A stretch of 64,000 nucleotides of DNA from Photobacterium piscicola (GTDB lineage: Bacteria > Pseudomonadota > Gammaproteobacteria > Enterobacterales > Vibrionaceae): assembly GCF_900166965.1 (NCBI RefSeq), contig NZ_FUZI01000001.1, forward strand, positions 806,001-870,000. Direction: 5' to 3'. Position numbers and translations under genes: made by a program. Shown piece after piece: positions 43,167 to 53,250 of this stretch. The first letter of the stretch is position 1, and every line of letters begins with the position of its first letter. The notes under the pieces were generated by a model. That model was not told where the DNA came from, searched no databases, and was given only the letters and a program-made list of their open reading frames with translations.

Positions 43167-44129
43167 GTGAAACGTATTTTGTTAATTACTTCAACAATGT
43201 TATTGCTGTTTGGCCTATCGGTGAGTGCAGAAGCTGCAACCGCTTCCCAAAAGCTCACCAAAGTAAGCCTAATGCTTGATTGGTTTGTTAACCCAAATCA
43301 TGGTCCGATTATTATTGCTCAAGAACGCGGGTATTTTAAACAGCATGGAATCGAGGTTGATATTCAGCAACCTGCCGATCCATCATTACCACCGAAATTA
43401 GTCGCCGCCAATAAAATCGATCTTGCCGTTTCTTATCAACCCAATTTAACGATTGATGTCGCTGCTGGCTTACCTTTAATTAAAACCGCCACTCTAATTG
43501 CGACACCGCTTAATACATTGATGGTATTAAAGAAAAGTGGCATCACTGATTTATCACAACTGAAAGGTAAAACCATTGGTATTTCAGTCGCAGGTAATGA
43601 AGATGCAACTATTGGCACCATGCTTGCTGATCACGGAGTGAAACTAAGCGATGTCAATATCGTTAATGTCGGCTGGGCGCTATCATCTTCATTAGCATCA
43701 GGGAAAGTTGATGCTATTTGGGGTGGATTACGTAACTTTGAAACCAATCAATTAGCGTTAGAGGGCTACCCGACTACGTCCTTTTTCCCTGAAGAGAACG
43801 GTATTCCTAGTTATGATGAATTGATCTTTGTTGCCAACAGCAAACATTATAACCGCCAAGCGATCACCGCTTTTAATACTGCTATCGCACAAGCAACCAC
43901 CTATATCATCAATCATCCAGATGCTGCGTGGAAACAGTTTATTCAATACGCACCCGATACGTTAGATAACAAGCTTAACCATAATGCATGGAACGACACT
44001 TTAACGCGGTTTGCTTTGCGTCCTGCGGCTGTCGACTTTAAACGCTACGATGATTACGCCCAATTTCTATTTAAACACCACGTTATAACGCAACTGCCTC
44101 AAGCTAAAAATTATATTGGCAGCTTCTAA
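43167..44129 (+). CDS. thiY: Thiamine-precursor-binding periplasmic protein ThiY (NMT1/THI5-like)
   Basis: 320 aa with signal peptide (about 24 residues, ending AEAA). NMT1/THI5 fold: LMLDWFVNPNHGPIIIAQERGYF (the family's LDW.pn..H.pl..A...GyF), VDIQQPADPS, DLAVSYQPN, and AIWGGLRNFE. These proteins bind formylaminopyrimidine or HMP for import. AAAGGATC precedes ATG at good distance; 64 bp separate it from thiX, the largest gap in the operon, which may carry a local ribosome site for higher expression. Confidence 0.93.
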   Translation: MKRILLITSTMLLLFGLSVSAEAATASQKLTKVSLMLDWFVNPNHGPIIIAQERGYFKQHGIEVDIQQPADPSLPPKLVAANKIDLAVSYQPNLTIDVAAGLPLIKTATLIATPLNTLMVLKKSGITDLSQLKGKTIGISVAGNEDATIGTMLADHGVKLSDVNIVNVGWALSSSLASGKVDAIWGGLRNFETNQLALEGYPTTSFFPEENGIPSYDELIFVANSKHYNRQAITAFNTAIAQATTYIINHPDAAWKQFIQYAPDTLDNKLNHNAWNDTLTRFALRPAAVDFKRYDDYAQFLFKHHVITQLPQAKNYIGSF

Positions 44130-44140
44130 GGAGAGATCAC

Positions 44141-44854
44141 ATGACATACCAAGATTTAATTGATGCTTGCCAACCCCAGTGGACCACCTATACCCAGCAC
44201 CCATTTGTGATGCAACTTGGCCAAGGTACACTGCCCCACCATTGTTTTATGCATTATTTAAAGCAAGATTTTTTATTCTTAAAACAATATGCACGCGCTT
44301 ATGCATTAGCGATTTATAAAGCTCGCACCTTAGCCGATATGCGTCGAGCACTACCAAGTGTGACCGCTTTATTGGATCATGAAATTGCGCACCATATTGA
44401 TTACTGTGGCGCTTGGCATTTAACCGAACAAGATATGGAACAAGAGCCAGAAGATGTCGCAACAGTCGCTTACACTCGCTATGTATTAGATGCAGGTATG
44501 CAAGGGGATATCATTGATTTATATGTCGCCCTTGCGCCGTGTGCGATTGGTTATGCTGAAATTGGCAACTTGCTGGCTAATGATACAAAAACCGTGTTTG
44601 ACAATAATCCCTACCATAGCTGGATTGCATTATATAGCGGTGAAGAGTATCAACAAGGAGTTGCCACCGCGACGGTATACCTTAATAACCTCCTTGCAGA
44701 AATTTCGCTACACAGTCAACGAGGTCAGCAACTGGTTCAAACCTTTAAAGTCGCAACCGAAATGGAAATCGCGTTCTGGCAACAAGGGCTCAATGCCGGA
44801 ACTAGCAACACAAGGGCTATTAACCATAAATCAGGAGCTGTCGATAATGCATAA
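44141..44854 (+). CDS. tenA: Aminopyrimidine aminohydrolase / thiaminase II TenA
   Basis: 237 aa, all-helical heme-oxygenase-like fold. It releases HMP from aminopyrimidine or degraded thiamine. The catalytic Cys is C134 in [12 protein letters not shown]; the acidic and aromatic pocket residues fit (YLKQDF near 39-44, [11 protein letters not shown] near 161-171). GGAGAG six bases before ATG. It follows thiY by 11 bp and overlaps thiM by 8 bp. Together with ThiY and ThiD this gives a salvage route to HMP-PP. Confidence 0.94.
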   Translation: MTYQDLIDACQPQWTTYTQHPFVMQLGQGTLPHHCFMHYLKQDFLFLKQYARAYALAIYKARTLADMRRALPSVTALLDHEIAHHIDYCGAWHLTEQDMEQEPEDVATVAYTRYVLDAGMQGDIIDLYVALAPCAIGYAEIGNLLANDTKTVFDNNPYHSWIALYSGEEYQQGVATATVYLNNLLAEISLHSQRGQQLVQTFKVATEMEIAFWQQGLNAGTSNTRAINHKSGAVDNA

Positions 44855-45680
44855 CTCATCACAACACACAGCGACTTCAGCTTCATTAACTGAAAGCATT
44901 ATCACGGCACTGGCGCTGGTCAGAGAACAAAAACCATTAGTAGTTAATATCACCAATTATGTAGTGATGAATAATACTGCCAACGCCTTATTAGCCATTG
45001 GTGCGTCACCTATTATGGCGCACTCACGTCAAGAAATGGCTGAGATGATGCACATTGCAGGATCATTAGTGATCAATATTGGCACCCTTGATAGTGAATG
45101 GATTGAACGGATGCTATTTGCCGTTGAACAAGCTAATGCCAATAATAAGCCGATAGTGTTAGATCCTGTCGGCTGTGGCGCAAGTGTATTACGCACCCAA
45201 ACTGCCCGCACTCTGGCAGCGAATGCCAATAATCTGATCATTCGTGGTAATGCATCTGAAATCATTGCCCTTGCAGGTGAAACCAGCCAAACCAAAGGCG
45301 TTGATGCGCTTGATAGCAGTGATACCGCATTAACCGCCGCACAAGCATTAGTCGCACAATACCAAGCTAATGTGGTTATCTCAGGTGAAGTTGATTATGT
45401 AGTGACAGCGTCACAGACCATCAGCCTTCGCAATGGCCACCACATGATGCCTTATATCACTGGTATGGGCTGTTCATTAACCGCATTAACAGGTGCATTT
45501 GCGGCTATTGGAGAAACTTCAGGGCTGGCAGCTACTGCAATCTATGCCATTGTCGGTGAAATCGCCGCCGAGCAATCAGCAGGCCCGGCATCATTACAAC
45601 TCAATATTATTGATGGTTTATATCACATCAGTGCTGAGCAAATTCAGCAGCGACTAAATATGGCAGTAGTAGCGTCATGA
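44847..45680 (+). CDS. thiM: Hydroxyethylthiazole kinase ThiM
   Basis: 277-aa kinase that phosphorylates 4-methyl-5-hydroxyethylthiazole. Seen: [29 protein letters not shown] (ThiM N-terminus), [12 protein letters not shown] and [15 protein letters not shown] (ATP anion hole with Cys). The frame is open back to 44490, but the ATG at 44847 has AGGAG nine bases before it and gives the normal length; the extra part lies in tenA. It overlaps thiE by 4 bp (ATGA). Confidence 0.95.
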   Translation: MHNSSQHTATSASLTESIITALALVREQKPLVVNITNYVVMNNTANALLAIGASPIMAHSRQEMAEMMHIAGSLVINIGTLDSEWIERMLFAVEQANANNKPIVLDPVGCGASVLRTQTARTLAANANNLIIRGNASEIIALAGETSQTKGVDALDSSDTALTAAQALVAQYQANVVISGEVDYVVTASQTISLRNGHHMMPYITGMGCSLTALTGAFAAIGETSGLAATAIYAIVGEIAAEQSAGPASLQLNIIDGLYHISAEQIQQRLNMAVVAS

Positions 45681-46348
45681 TAACCCGCAATCACAATCCT
45701 TACTTATTGTATTTAGTGACTGACGATCAGCAGAGCCTCAGCAGACTTGAACATGTTGTCCGTGAAGCCGTTGCGGGTGGTGTAACAATGGTACAAATTC
45801 GTGAAAAACACGGTGATGTACGAGCATTTATTCAGCGCGCTCAAACCGTTAAAGCGATTCTGCAACAGGCTTATACGACAACAGGTCGTCATATCCCCTT
45901 AATCATTAATGATCGAGTAGATGTTGCCTTAGCGGTGGATGCTGATGGGGTACATTTAGGCCAAACGGATATGCCTGTTGCACTGGCTCGACAACTGTTA
46001 GGGAAAGATAAACTGATTGGACTGTCAATTGAAACTGAGCAACAACTCACCGACTGCGCCAGTCTACCGATTGATTACATTGGTCTCAGTGCTATTTTTG
46101 CAACAGCGACTAAAACCAATCTGATCACTCATTGGGGATTGGAAGGTCTGCAACGTACAGCAGCAATATGTCCATTTCCGATTGTGGCGATTGGTGGCAT
46201 TAATCACACTAATTTGACTGAAGTGATGACAGCAGGAGCTGATGGGGTTGCGATTGTTTCAGCAATAAGTCATGCCGACAATCCTTGCCAAGCGACAACA
46301 GAAATATTAGCTGCTATAAGCACGAATAAACAACATCAAAATAAATAG
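45677..46348 (+). CDS. thiE: Thiamine phosphate synthase ThiE
   Basis: 223-aa TIM-barrel enzyme that joins HMP-PP and thiazole phosphate to thiamine phosphate. Motifs: [40 protein letters not shown] and the phosphate-binding [19 protein letters not shown]. Last gene of the operon, so the operon covers both precursor branches and the final coupling, but not de novo synthesis (no thiC, thiG, thiH here). Confidence 0.95.
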   Translation: MITRNHNPYLLYLVTDDQQSLSRLEHVVREAVAGGVTMVQIREKHGDVRAFIQRAQTVKAILQQAYTTTGRHIPLIINDRVDVALAVDADGVHLGQTDMPVALARQLLGKDKLIGLSIETEQQLTDCASLPIDYIGLSAIFATATKTNLITHWGLEGLQRTAAICPFPIVAIGGINHTNLTEVMTAGADGVAIVSAISHADNPCQATTEILAAISTNKQHQNK

Positions 46349-46457
46349 AATAACGTTAGTTTCTACAATAAATATAAATAACAAACAATAATCAAGGTAG
46401 CTGAATATACCTTGGTTATTGTTTGAAAGATTATATAAAATAGCGATCGACTTACTT
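46349..46457 (-). terminator. Convergent intergenic region with inverted repeat (possible terminator)
   Basis: AATAATCAAGGTA...TACCTTGGTTATTGTTTG at about 46388-46425 forms a stem (ACAATAATCAAGGTA / TACCTTGGTTATTGT with one mismatch) between the convergent thiE and YkgJ-like genes; T-rich on either side. Confidence 0.55.
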
Positions 46458-46793
46458 TTAATCTTGCTGTGGTGCTCGTGGTGGCATTGTCGCTCGTTCA
46501 ATACTGCACTCATACGAGCCCATTTCAAACTCACGGCAAATCCACGGTCGATTTTCATAAATAGTACAAAGCAAAGTATCGCGATCAACAGCGGCACACC
46601 AGCCATCATCAAGGCGTAGCATCACTTCACCGCCCCACTCATCAATATCAATGTATTCTTCAGGTACACCTGTGTCTGTAATGATCATTACTTCCAAACG
46701 GCAACAGCATGCTTGGCACGTACTGCAAGTCATGGTTGGATCAGGTTCAGTGCTTATATTGGTTATATCTATGGTCATATTTATCATCGCCAT
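46458..46793 (-). CDS. YkgJ/YeiW-like Cys-cluster (Fe/Zn-binding) protein
   Basis: 111 aa. UPF0153-type cysteine cluster: CSTCQACCCR near residue 23-32 and the later C-x-IYENRPWICREFEMGSYEC. Such proteins bind zinc or an Fe-S cluster; the role is unknown. Three near start codons exist (MAMINM); the first or the third is plausible, without a clear ribosome site. Single gene, convergent with thiE. Confidence 0.82.
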   Translation of the reverse strand: MAMINMTIDITNISTEPDPTMTCSTCQACCCRLEVMIITDTGVPEEYIDIDEWGGEVMLRLDDGWCAAVDRDTLLCTIYENRPWICREFEMGSYECSIERATMPPRAPQQD

Positions 46794-47017
46794 GTTTTCT
46801 TGCGCGCATAGTAACGCAAACCTCTATTAAAAACACGGGCATCGTAGCAATGGTTAATATCGCTATTCATTCAAAATGTAATATAAAAATAAATATCCCC
46901 CCTATTTTAGTGATTACTTTTATATTATTCACTTCCTATATAGATTTACGTTCATAACCTAAAAATCCATGCTATTGTAATAAAATCAATAACAAATTTT
47001 TAACCAAAAGGATGGTT

Positions 47018-47665
47018 ATGCACGATATTACTACAATGACAGTCACGGTATTTATGGGTTTCTTTGCCATGATGAATCCCATTGCCAATACCGCTGTTTT
47101 TGTCGGCATGACAGGAAGTCAAACGCCAGAGCAACGTAAAAAGACCGCCTACAAAGCCCTTACCGCCGCTTTTTTTATCATCGCCACCTTCTGTCTTTTA
47201 GGTAAAGGGATCTTTGAATTATTCAGTATTACCCTACCAGCTCTACGATTATCCGGCGGTATTTTAGTCTTTCTAGTCGGCTATCATATGTTACAAGGTG
47301 ATAGTTCAAAAATGCATTCTGAATCGAAAACTGATGATACTAACGACGAAAAAGACATTTCTATTTCGCCACTGGCATTACCGATTCTTGCAGGCCCAGG
47401 TACTATTGCGACAGCGATGAATTACTCAGCTTCAGGTTCATTTCTACATACAATCATTACAATTGTGGCTTTTGCAACCTTATGTTTAATTACCCTCGTA
47501 TGCTTTCTTTATGGTCCGAAACTGGTTGATAAAGTCGGTGAAGCGGGGATCACAATTACCACGCGTCTAATGGGATTGATTTTAACGGTTATCGGTATGC
47601 AAATGTTAATTCAAGGCGTACATGATGCTTTCTTGTTGTTTGATACTGCTAACTTAGCGAAATAA
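47018..47665 (+). CDS. MarC-family integral membrane protein
   Basis: 215 aa with about six helices. MarC/YhgN/YchE hallmarks: FFAMMNPIANTAVFVGMT, LRLSGGILVFLVGYHML, the SPLALPILAGPGTIATAM motif. Function unknown; once named multiple antibiotic resistance. The ATG at 47018 is chosen (AAGGA seven bases before); the ATG at 47012 is only one base from AAGGA. Confidence 0.9.
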   Translation: MHDITTMTVTVFMGFFAMMNPIANTAVFVGMTGSQTPEQRKKTAYKALTAAFFIIATFCLLGKGIFELFSITLPALRLSGGILVFLVGYHMLQGDSSKMHSESKTDDTNDEKDISISPLALPILAGPGTIATAMNYSASGSFLHTIITIVAFATLCLITLVCFLYGPKLVDKVGEAGITITTRLMGLILTVIGMQMLIQGVHDAFLLFDTANLAK

Positions 47666-47693
47666 TCCACTTAAATTCATCACCCTTCCTCTT

Positions 47694-47732
47694 GATAACA
47701 GCCTTAGTCTTTCTTTTTACAAGGCTGTTATC
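47694..47732 (+). terminator. Hairpin terminator after the MarC-family gene
   Basis: Perfect 12-bp stem GATAACAGCCTT / AAGGCTGTTATC with a 15-base T-rich loop. The following T run is weak (TTACATTG), but the position 28 bp after the stop fits. Confidence 0.65.
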
Positions 47733-47755
47733 TTACATTGGTTACATTTTCGCCC

Positions 47756-47785
47756 TCGACATTTACAAACAAACTTCTGTATAAT
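47756..47785 (+). promoter_or_regulatory. Sigma-70-type promoter of ybiT
   Basis: -35 TCGACA (47756-47761), 18-base spacer, perfect -10 TATAAT (47780-47785), then GCGCCCCC near the start of transcription. About 91 bp before the ybiT start. Confidence 0.65.
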
Positions 47786-47876
47786 GCGCCCCCTTACACA
47801 TCATCTCTGTTTTCGTGCGTCTTCTTTTGGCTGTTACTGCCAAAAAATCATCGAATAAAACTGCTAGGAATACCTC

Positions 47877-49481
47877 TTGATATCTACCGCAAACATTACA
47901 ATGCAATTTGGTGCTGAACCATTATTTGAAAATATTTCAGCTAAATTTGGTAACGGTAACCGCTATGGCCTTATCGGTGCTAATGGTTGCGGCAAATCAA
48001 CCTTTATGAAAATTCTTAGCGGTGCGCTTACACCAAGTGCGGGCAACGTGTCTATCTCTCAAGGACAACGTTTAGGTACCCTAAGCCAAGACCAGTTTGC
48101 ATTTGAGCAATACACGGTTGTGGACGCGGTTATCATGGGTGATGCTGCATTATGGAAAGTAAAACAAGAACGTGACCGTATTTATTCTCTGCCAGAAATG
48201 ACAGAAGAAGACGGCATGGCTGTGGCTGAACTTGAAAGCGAATTTGCTGAAATGGATGGCTATACGGCAGAAAGTCGTGCCGGACAGTTACTTATTGATG
48301 CGGGTATTGATGAAGAACTGCATTACGGTTTAATGTCACAAGTAGCGCCAGGTTGGAAATTGCGTGTGTTATTAGCACAGGCATTGTTCTCAAACCCTGA
48401 TATTTTGCTACTTGACGAACCAACAAACAACTTGGACATTCACACTATTAACTGGCTTGCAGGCGAGTTAAACCAGCGTAAATGTACCATGATCATTATT
48501 TCTCACGACCGTCACTTCCTAAACTCTGTGTGTACTCACATGGCAGATATCGACTACGGTGAGCTACGTATTTACCCAGGTAACTACGAGAAATTCATTG
48601 AAGCATCAACGCTAATTCAAGAGCAACTATTATCTGAAAATGCGAAGAAAAGTGCTGAAATCAATGAGCTACAAGATTTCGTAAACCGTTTTGGTGCCAA
48701 TGCTTCAAAAGCAAAACAAGCAAGCTCTCGCGCTAAGAAAATGGATAAAATCAAGCTTGATGAAGTGAAGTCTTCAAGCCGCTTAAAGCCATCATTACAG
48801 TTCAAGCCGGGTAAAGCACTTTACCGTCAGGCGTTGATTTTAGAAGAACTGGCTCATGGCTTTGATGGCGAAACCTTATTTGAAGGTGGCGACTTAATCC
48901 TAGATGCGGGCTCTAAATTAGCTATCATCGGTGAAAACGGCGTTGGTAAAACAACCATGCTACGTTGTTTAGTCAATGAACTAAAACACAACCATGGTGT
49001 TATCAAGTGGTCTGAAAATGCTTCTATCGGCTATTGCCCTCAAGATAGCTCATCTGAGTTTAACAATGATTTAGGTATCTTTGATTGGATTTCGCAATGG
49101 CGTACAAAAGATCATGATGATCTCGCCGTACGTAGCATTCTAGGTCGTTTATTGTTTACTGCTGATGATATTAACAAGAAAGTAAAAAACTGTTCTGGTG
49201 GTGAGAAAAACCGTCTATTATTTGGCAAACTAATGATGCTAAATATTAACGTTCTGGTTATGGACGAACCAACGAACCACATGGATATGGAAGCAATTGA
49301 AGCGCTAAATAACGCCTTAAAAGTGTACGAAGGTACGTTAATCTTTGTTAGCCATGACCGTGAATTCGTCTCATCGCTAGCAACACGTATTATTGATATT
49401 CGCGATAAAAAAGTGGTTAACTTCCACGGTACATTTGACGAATACATGTCAAATCTTGCCCTTGAAGAAAAAGTCGCTTAA
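47877..49481 (+). CDS. ybiT: ABC-F family ATPase YbiT
   Basis: 534-aa cytosolic protein with two ABC domains joined by a charged linker; ABC-F proteins act on ribosomes. First Walker [11 protein letters not shown] (near 35), signature-containing half with [10 protein letters not shown]; second Walker [11 protein letters not shown], signature [11 protein letters not shown] and [10 protein letters not shown]. Near-identical in layout to E. coli YbiT ([27 protein letters not shown]). The start is TTG at 47877 with AGGA eight bases before it; no ATG fits. Single gene. Confidence 0.95.
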   Translation: MISTANITMQFGAEPLFENISAKFGNGNRYGLIGANGCGKSTFMKILSGALTPSAGNVSISQGQRLGTLSQDQFAFEQYTVVDAVIMGDAALWKVKQERDRIYSLPEMTEEDGMAVAELESEFAEMDGYTAESRAGQLLIDAGIDEELHYGLMSQVAPGWKLRVLLAQALFSNPDILLLDEPTNNLDIHTINWLAGELNQRKCTMIIISHDRHFLNSVCTHMADIDYGELRIYPGNYEKFIEASTLIQEQLLSENAKKSAEINELQDFVNRFGANASKAKQASSRAKKMDKIKLDEVKSSSRLKPSLQFKPGKALYRQALILEELAHGFDGETLFEGGDLILDAGSKLAIIGENGVGKTTMLRCLVNELKHNHGVIKWSENASIGYCPQDSSSEFNNDLGIFDWISQWRTKDHDDLAVRSILGRLLFTADDINKKVKNCSGGEKNRLLFGKLMMLNINVLVMDEPTNHMDMEAIEALNNALKVYEGTLIFVSHDREFVSSLATRIIDIRDKKVVNFHGTFDEYMSNLALEEKVA

Positions 49482-49634
49482 TAACGCTGATCAGCAAGTT
49501 ATGCCATTGGTATAACTTGCTGTATTTCTTTCATTACTTTTACTGCTTTTGTTACTTTTACTTTAATAAAACTTATTTAGTTGCACATCGCGCACAAAGT
49601 GACAACGTCACTCATCTATATACACCCTATCATA

Positions 49635-50609
49635 CTAGCTTGCTACTATCTGTGACATTACCCATCCAGTATGAGCTGCCGTTACGCCTGTCGATGGATG
49701 CTGTTTACCTTCTAGCAACTGTTTACGCATATTATCCACATGATACAACTGAATATTAGTGGGATTTTCAATCACGATCTGCTGTTGTTTATCGGCGGTG
49801 ATCACCTCTATTGGCGCTTCATCAAATACTGAAAAATGTATTTCGCCTTGGCTACCATATATCACTACTTTATCTTGGCGCGAATGACCACCAAAATTCC
49901 AACTACCACAGCCCGTCACCCCATTTGTATGTAACCAGCATGCACTCACAGCATCTAATGCAGTATACAAGTGCTGTTGATTAATGCCTACGCCTTTTAC
50001 TGTTGCAAAATCACCTAACAAATACGCGAACAAATCTAATCCGTGACTCGCAAGATCATCAAAATATCCACCAGCAGCAATCATTTTATCGGTGCGCCAA
50101 TTGTATTGTTGTGAAAGATCCATTGGATTTGCGGGTTTATTCAAATGCCAACTGATATGACGTATATCGCCAATGTCACCATTTTCAAGCAACTGTTTTA
50201 CATGATTAAAACGCGGTAAGGAACGACGATAGTACGCAACAAACAAAGGTATTTCTGCCGTTTCAAATGCTTCAACAATAGATTGGCAATCGGCATAACT
50301 GGGAGCAAGAGGTTTTTCAACACAACAAATCTTCCCCGCTTGTGCAACTTTTAACGCTAACTCCTTATGGCTATCAGGAGGAGTTGCGATATAAACCGCA
50401 TCAATCGAAGGATCATTAATTAACGCATCAGCATCCACATAAACCGTCGCGATATTATGTCGCGTTGCGTAATCATGAGCTAAGGCTTGGTCGCGACGTG
50501 TAACCGCCGCTAAGGTGAAATTTTCCACTTTATGGTAAGCAGGACCACTTTTCACTTCGGTTACTGCACCACAGCCAATCATGCCCCAACGGATCATGTT
50601 CGTGTTCAT
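49635..50609 (-). CDS. Gfo/Idh/MocA family oxidoreductase
   Basis: 324 aa, NAD(P)-dependent. Rossmann motif WGMIGCGAVTEVKSGPAY, cofactor motif CCVEKPLAPSYAD with the conserved EKP Lys, and DDLASHGLDLFAYLLGDF with the catalytic-region Asp/His. Substrate (a sugar or inositol derivative) not deducible. Two ATGs at the N-terminus (MNTNM). AAAAGGACTC lies before the first. Divergent from ppiB, with a ~150-bp shared promoter region. Confidence 0.88.
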   Translation of the reverse strand: MNTNMIRWGMIGCGAVTEVKSGPAYHKVENFTLAAVTRRDQALAHDYATRHNIATVYVDADALINDPSIDAVYIATPPDSHKELALKVAQAGKICCVEKPLAPSYADCQSIVEAFETAEIPLFVAYYRRSLPRFNHVKQLLENGDIGDIRHISWHLNKPANPMDLSQQYNWRTDKMIAAGGYFDDLASHGLDLFAYLLGDFATVKGVGINQQHLYTALDAVSACWLHTNGVTGCGSWNFGGHSRQDKVVIYGSQGEIHFSVFDEAPIEVITADKQQQIVIENPTNIQLYHVDNMRKQLLEGKQHPSTGVTAAHTGWVMSQIVAS

Positions 50610-50757
50610 TATCTGAGTCCTTTTGATTTTCTTTATAGCGTTTGTCTATTAAAAATAGCGAATTCCAACGATAACCAGCATATATAATCTGTGTTAACTA
50701 CAGTTTATGATATAAATTACGTATACTGCGAGCAACCATCTTAACTAGATAATCCTC

Positions 50758-51258
50758 ATGACTAGTATTACTTTGATCACCAATGTCGGCAATATCGACA
50801 TCAGCCTTAATAAACAAAAAGCCCCAGTTACTGTACGTAATTTTATTCAATATTGTCGTGACGGCTTTTATAACGATACCATTTTTCATCGTGTTATTAA
50901 TGGCTTTATGATTCAAGGTGGTGGTCATACTGCTGATTTACTCGAAAAGCCAACTCGTGATCCCATTGTAAATGAAGCAAATCGTGGCCTTAAAAACACG
51001 TTAGGCACCATTGCAATGGCCCGCACTGATGCGCCGCACTCAGCAACCGCACAATTTTTTATCAATCTCGCGGATAACGATTGTCTTGATTACACAGCAA
51101 CAACTAATAATGGCTGGGGATATACGGTTTTTGGTGATGTGACAGCCGGAATGGATGTGGTCAATCATATCGCGCAAGTAAAGACCACAACGATGCAAGG
51201 GCATGAAGATGTTCCATGTGAAGCTATCGTTATCAATCAAGTGATCATTAACGAATAA
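50758..51258 (+). CDS. ppiB: Peptidyl-prolyl cis-trans isomerase B (cyclophilin)
   Basis: 166-aa cytosolic cyclophilin without signal peptide, hence PpiB rather than PpiA. Active-site pattern [14 protein letters not shown] (catalytic Arg and Gln) and [20 protein letters not shown] are present; normal length. Catalyses proline isomerisation in folding. Its leader contains AATCC only, so the ribosome site is weak. Confidence 0.95.
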   Translation: MTSITLITNVGNIDISLNKQKAPVTVRNFIQYCRDGFYNDTIFHRVINGFMIQGGGHTADLLEKPTRDPIVNEANRGLKNTLGTIAMARTDAPHSATAQFFINLADNDCLDYTATTNNGWGYTVFGDVTAGMDVVNHIAQVKTTTMQGHEDVPCEAIVINQVIINE

Positions 51259-51358
51259 TGAGTGATCTTTCGTATAATTAACTGATTGTATTGATAGATA
51301 AAGGGATAAAGAGGGAGCGAATGATGATTATCACCGCTCCTACTATTACTGTGGTTAA

Positions 51359-51727
51359 TTAGCGTGATAACGATTTTGTTTTCAGAATAATCTCAGCGTG
51401 TTCTGCTGATATCGGCATCACTTTTAATGCATGTACATTACTGCCACCGGTGTTACCAATTGGCGCGCTATCAATAGCAGTTAAACATACCGCGCCAATA
51501 ATGCGCACCAACTGGCCAGTAATTTCTTTAAAATCACGCTGTTTTAATGCCCAACATAACATTAAGTAATGTACCTTTACATGCCAATATGTGGATTCTT
51601 GCCCAAGTACATGTGCATTTTCTAAATGTCGAAATGCCGCCGCTACATCACCTTTTTTCTGAGCACGATACGAACGCATCATTTCTCTTTTAATATAAGG
51701 TGCGATATTGTGACTAAAATTACTCAT
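51359..51727 (-). CDS. DUF3703 family protein
   Basis: 122 aa, cytosolic. Matches the DUF3703 pattern AFRHLENAHVLGQ, GQLVRIIGA and APIGNTGGSNVHALKVMPI. Family function unknown. GGAGGGAC lies ten bases before the ATG. It sits between ppiB (convergent) and ybjQ (same strand, upstream). Confidence 0.85.
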   Translation of the reverse strand: MSNFSHNIAPYIKREMMRSYRAQKKGDVAAAFRHLENAHVLGQESTYWHVKVHYLMLCWALKQRDFKEITGQLVRIIGAVCLTAIDSAPIGNTGGSNVHALKVMPISAEHAEIILKTKSLSR

Positions 51728-51785
51728 TGTCCCTCCGAGTCATTATTCATCCTTAAATAATTAGCCTACAATGGTTGTTTTATTA

Positions 51786-52103
51786 TTATGGTTGCAATGT
51801 TACTGCTGTACCAAATGCTAATAGTTCGCACGAACCGTCCATGATTGCACTGGTTGTAAAGCGAATACCGACAACAGCATCTGCACCTAATGCTGCGGCA
51901 TCCTCTTCTAACCGTGTCATCGCTTGGCTACGAGCTTCATTAAACATCTCGGTATATCCTTTCAGCTCACCACCAATAATCGTTTTTAAACCTGCCATAA
52001 TGTCACGGCCGATATGCTTTGATTGCACAACATTACCCGTAACTACACCCAGTATAGCGGTAATCTCATGCCCAGGAACGGTTTCAATTGTTGAAAAAAT
52101 CAT
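51786..52103 (-). CDS. ybjQ: YbjQ family (UPF0145) protein
   Basis: 105 aa. Hallmarks of YbjQ: ETVPGHEITAILGVVTGN, SKHIGRDI, GELKGYTEM and GADAVVGIRF. Family is called heavy-metal-binding domain protein but the role is unproven; forms pentamers in known structures. AGAGGAG lies at good distance before the ATG. An overlapping antisense frame is not a gene. Confidence 0.9.
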   Translation of the reverse strand: MIFSTIETVPGHEITAILGVVTGNVVQSKHIGRDIMAGLKTIIGGELKGYTEMFNEARSQAMTRLEEDAAALGADAVVGIRFTTSAIMDGSCELLAFGTAVTLQP

Positions 52104-52201
52104 TTTGTGAAACTCCTCTTAAAATCACGCACTCAATATTCATCAATAAAATACACGATCATGCTCAATCACCACTTATTTTGTACTGATTGAGCATAAT
52201 A

Positions 52202-52483
52202 TTATCTCTTGTTAGTGATGGCCTTATACCCACAGATAAGCAAGTTAATCATGGCTGTAATAACATTAGAGTTATTGTATTCTTCCATTACATAAATAAA
52301 GTTAGACTTAAAATGCGCAACCGCTTCTGCGCTAGTGTCAGCAAAAATCACATCATCCTCAATCTCAAACCCGGCTGCCAATAATTGTTGTTTCTGCGTT
52401 ATAAATTGCTTATCCGCCATATCTAAATAGGTAAATTTCTCGCGATTTGAATGCGGTAAACAAAAAAACTGATATTTAGCCAT
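52202..52483 (-). CDS. Hypothetical protein (93 aa)
   Basis: 93 aa from ATG 52483 (a GTG at 52486 would add one residue). Not recognised. Predicted two helices and three strands; AGFEIEDDVIFADTSAEAVAHFKSNFIYVMEEYNN suggests a compact small domain; the C-terminus is weakly hydrophobic. No signal peptide. Confidence 0.6.
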   Translation of the reverse strand: MAKYQFFCLPHSNREKFTYLDMADKQFITQKQQLLAAGFEIEDDVIFADTSAEAVAHFKSNFIYVMEEYNNSNVITAMINLLICGYKAITNKR

Positions 52484-52618
52484 CACATATTCACTGCTAT
52501 CATTGATTATTCATTAATAGCATATTTTCATCACTAAAAACGTATTTTTCATTACACTATTTTGATTTATCGCACAAAAAATAATAGCGCTATAAATTTA
52601 ATAAATAAGCAGTTATTT

Positions 52619-52939
52619 TTATAAATCACTACAACTGCATGTTACAGCCGGAAGATAAGTCATTTTATTATCACGGAATAACATCATTGCAGTATTTATT
52701 ATGGCTAAGATATCATTCTCATTTTTAGTTAATGGCTGCTCATAAACCCAACCACCACAGCCATAACCCACAAGTGGCAAGCTTTTACTGTCTATCGATT
52801 GATCTTCAGCGATCTCTATAACAATAGTGGTCGAGGTTGATGATAAGCACCATGAATAACCTTGTACTTCCCCATAACCTGTTATTTTTGAATCAATATT
52901 AATCTCACCACAATAGTTTTCATTGTTTATTTTAATCAT
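52619..52939 (-). CDS. Hypothetical protein with Cys-rich ends (106 aa)
   Basis: 106 aa, not recognised. Contains YGCGGWVYEQPLT in the middle and TCSCSDL at the C-terminus, plus two other Cys; these could bind a metal. No signal peptide. The palindrome ATAGCGCTAT lies on both sides of the gene (52584 and 53117). Confidence 0.55.
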   Translation of the reverse strand: MIKINNENYCGEINIDSKITGYGEVQGYSWCLSSTSTTIVIEIAEDQSIDSKSLPLVGYGCGGWVYEQPLTKNENDILAIINTAMMLFRDNKMTYLPAVTCSCSDL

Positions 52940-53250
52940 TATCTTGGCCTACTTTTATTATTAACTCAGAGTATAGAGCGCATCATGTTTACTATCATAA
53001 GGAACTTTAAATACAAAAAATAACAAAATATCAATTTATAAGTATGCAAAAACAACCACATACTTTAAGTTAAACTTAACCTATCTTTATTTATATTCAA
53101 ATTTACAAAATAAAAAATAGCGCTATAGTTTATATATCGTTGAATAAACATAACAATACAACTGCTGTAGTTGATCTTTATATCGATATTTAAAGATAGA
53201 GGTAATGTCATATCTCATCTAAAAAGATAAATCCTATACGCTATTAATCA
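52940..53250. other. Divergent intergenic region
   Basis: 311 bases, very AT rich; promoters of the 106-aa gene and the TDT transporter gene. Contains the palindrome ATAGCGCTAT at 53117-53126 within AAAAAATAGCGCTATAG. No gene. Confidence 0.55.

Noticed and set aside
44490-44846. Long N-terminal extension of ThiM
   Set aside because: It reads through tenA in another frame; the ATG at 44847 has AGGAG and gives the normal ThiM length and N-terminus.
46307-46612. 101-codon minus-strand frame across the thiE/YkgJ-like junction
   Set aside because: Overlaps the YkgJ-like gene in another frame and part of thiE; hydrophobic by base composition only.
51775-52110. Open frame of 111 codons on the plus strand opposite ybjQ
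   Set aside because: Lies fully antisense to the well-recognised YbjQ gene and resembles no protein family; composition is that of a shadow frame.
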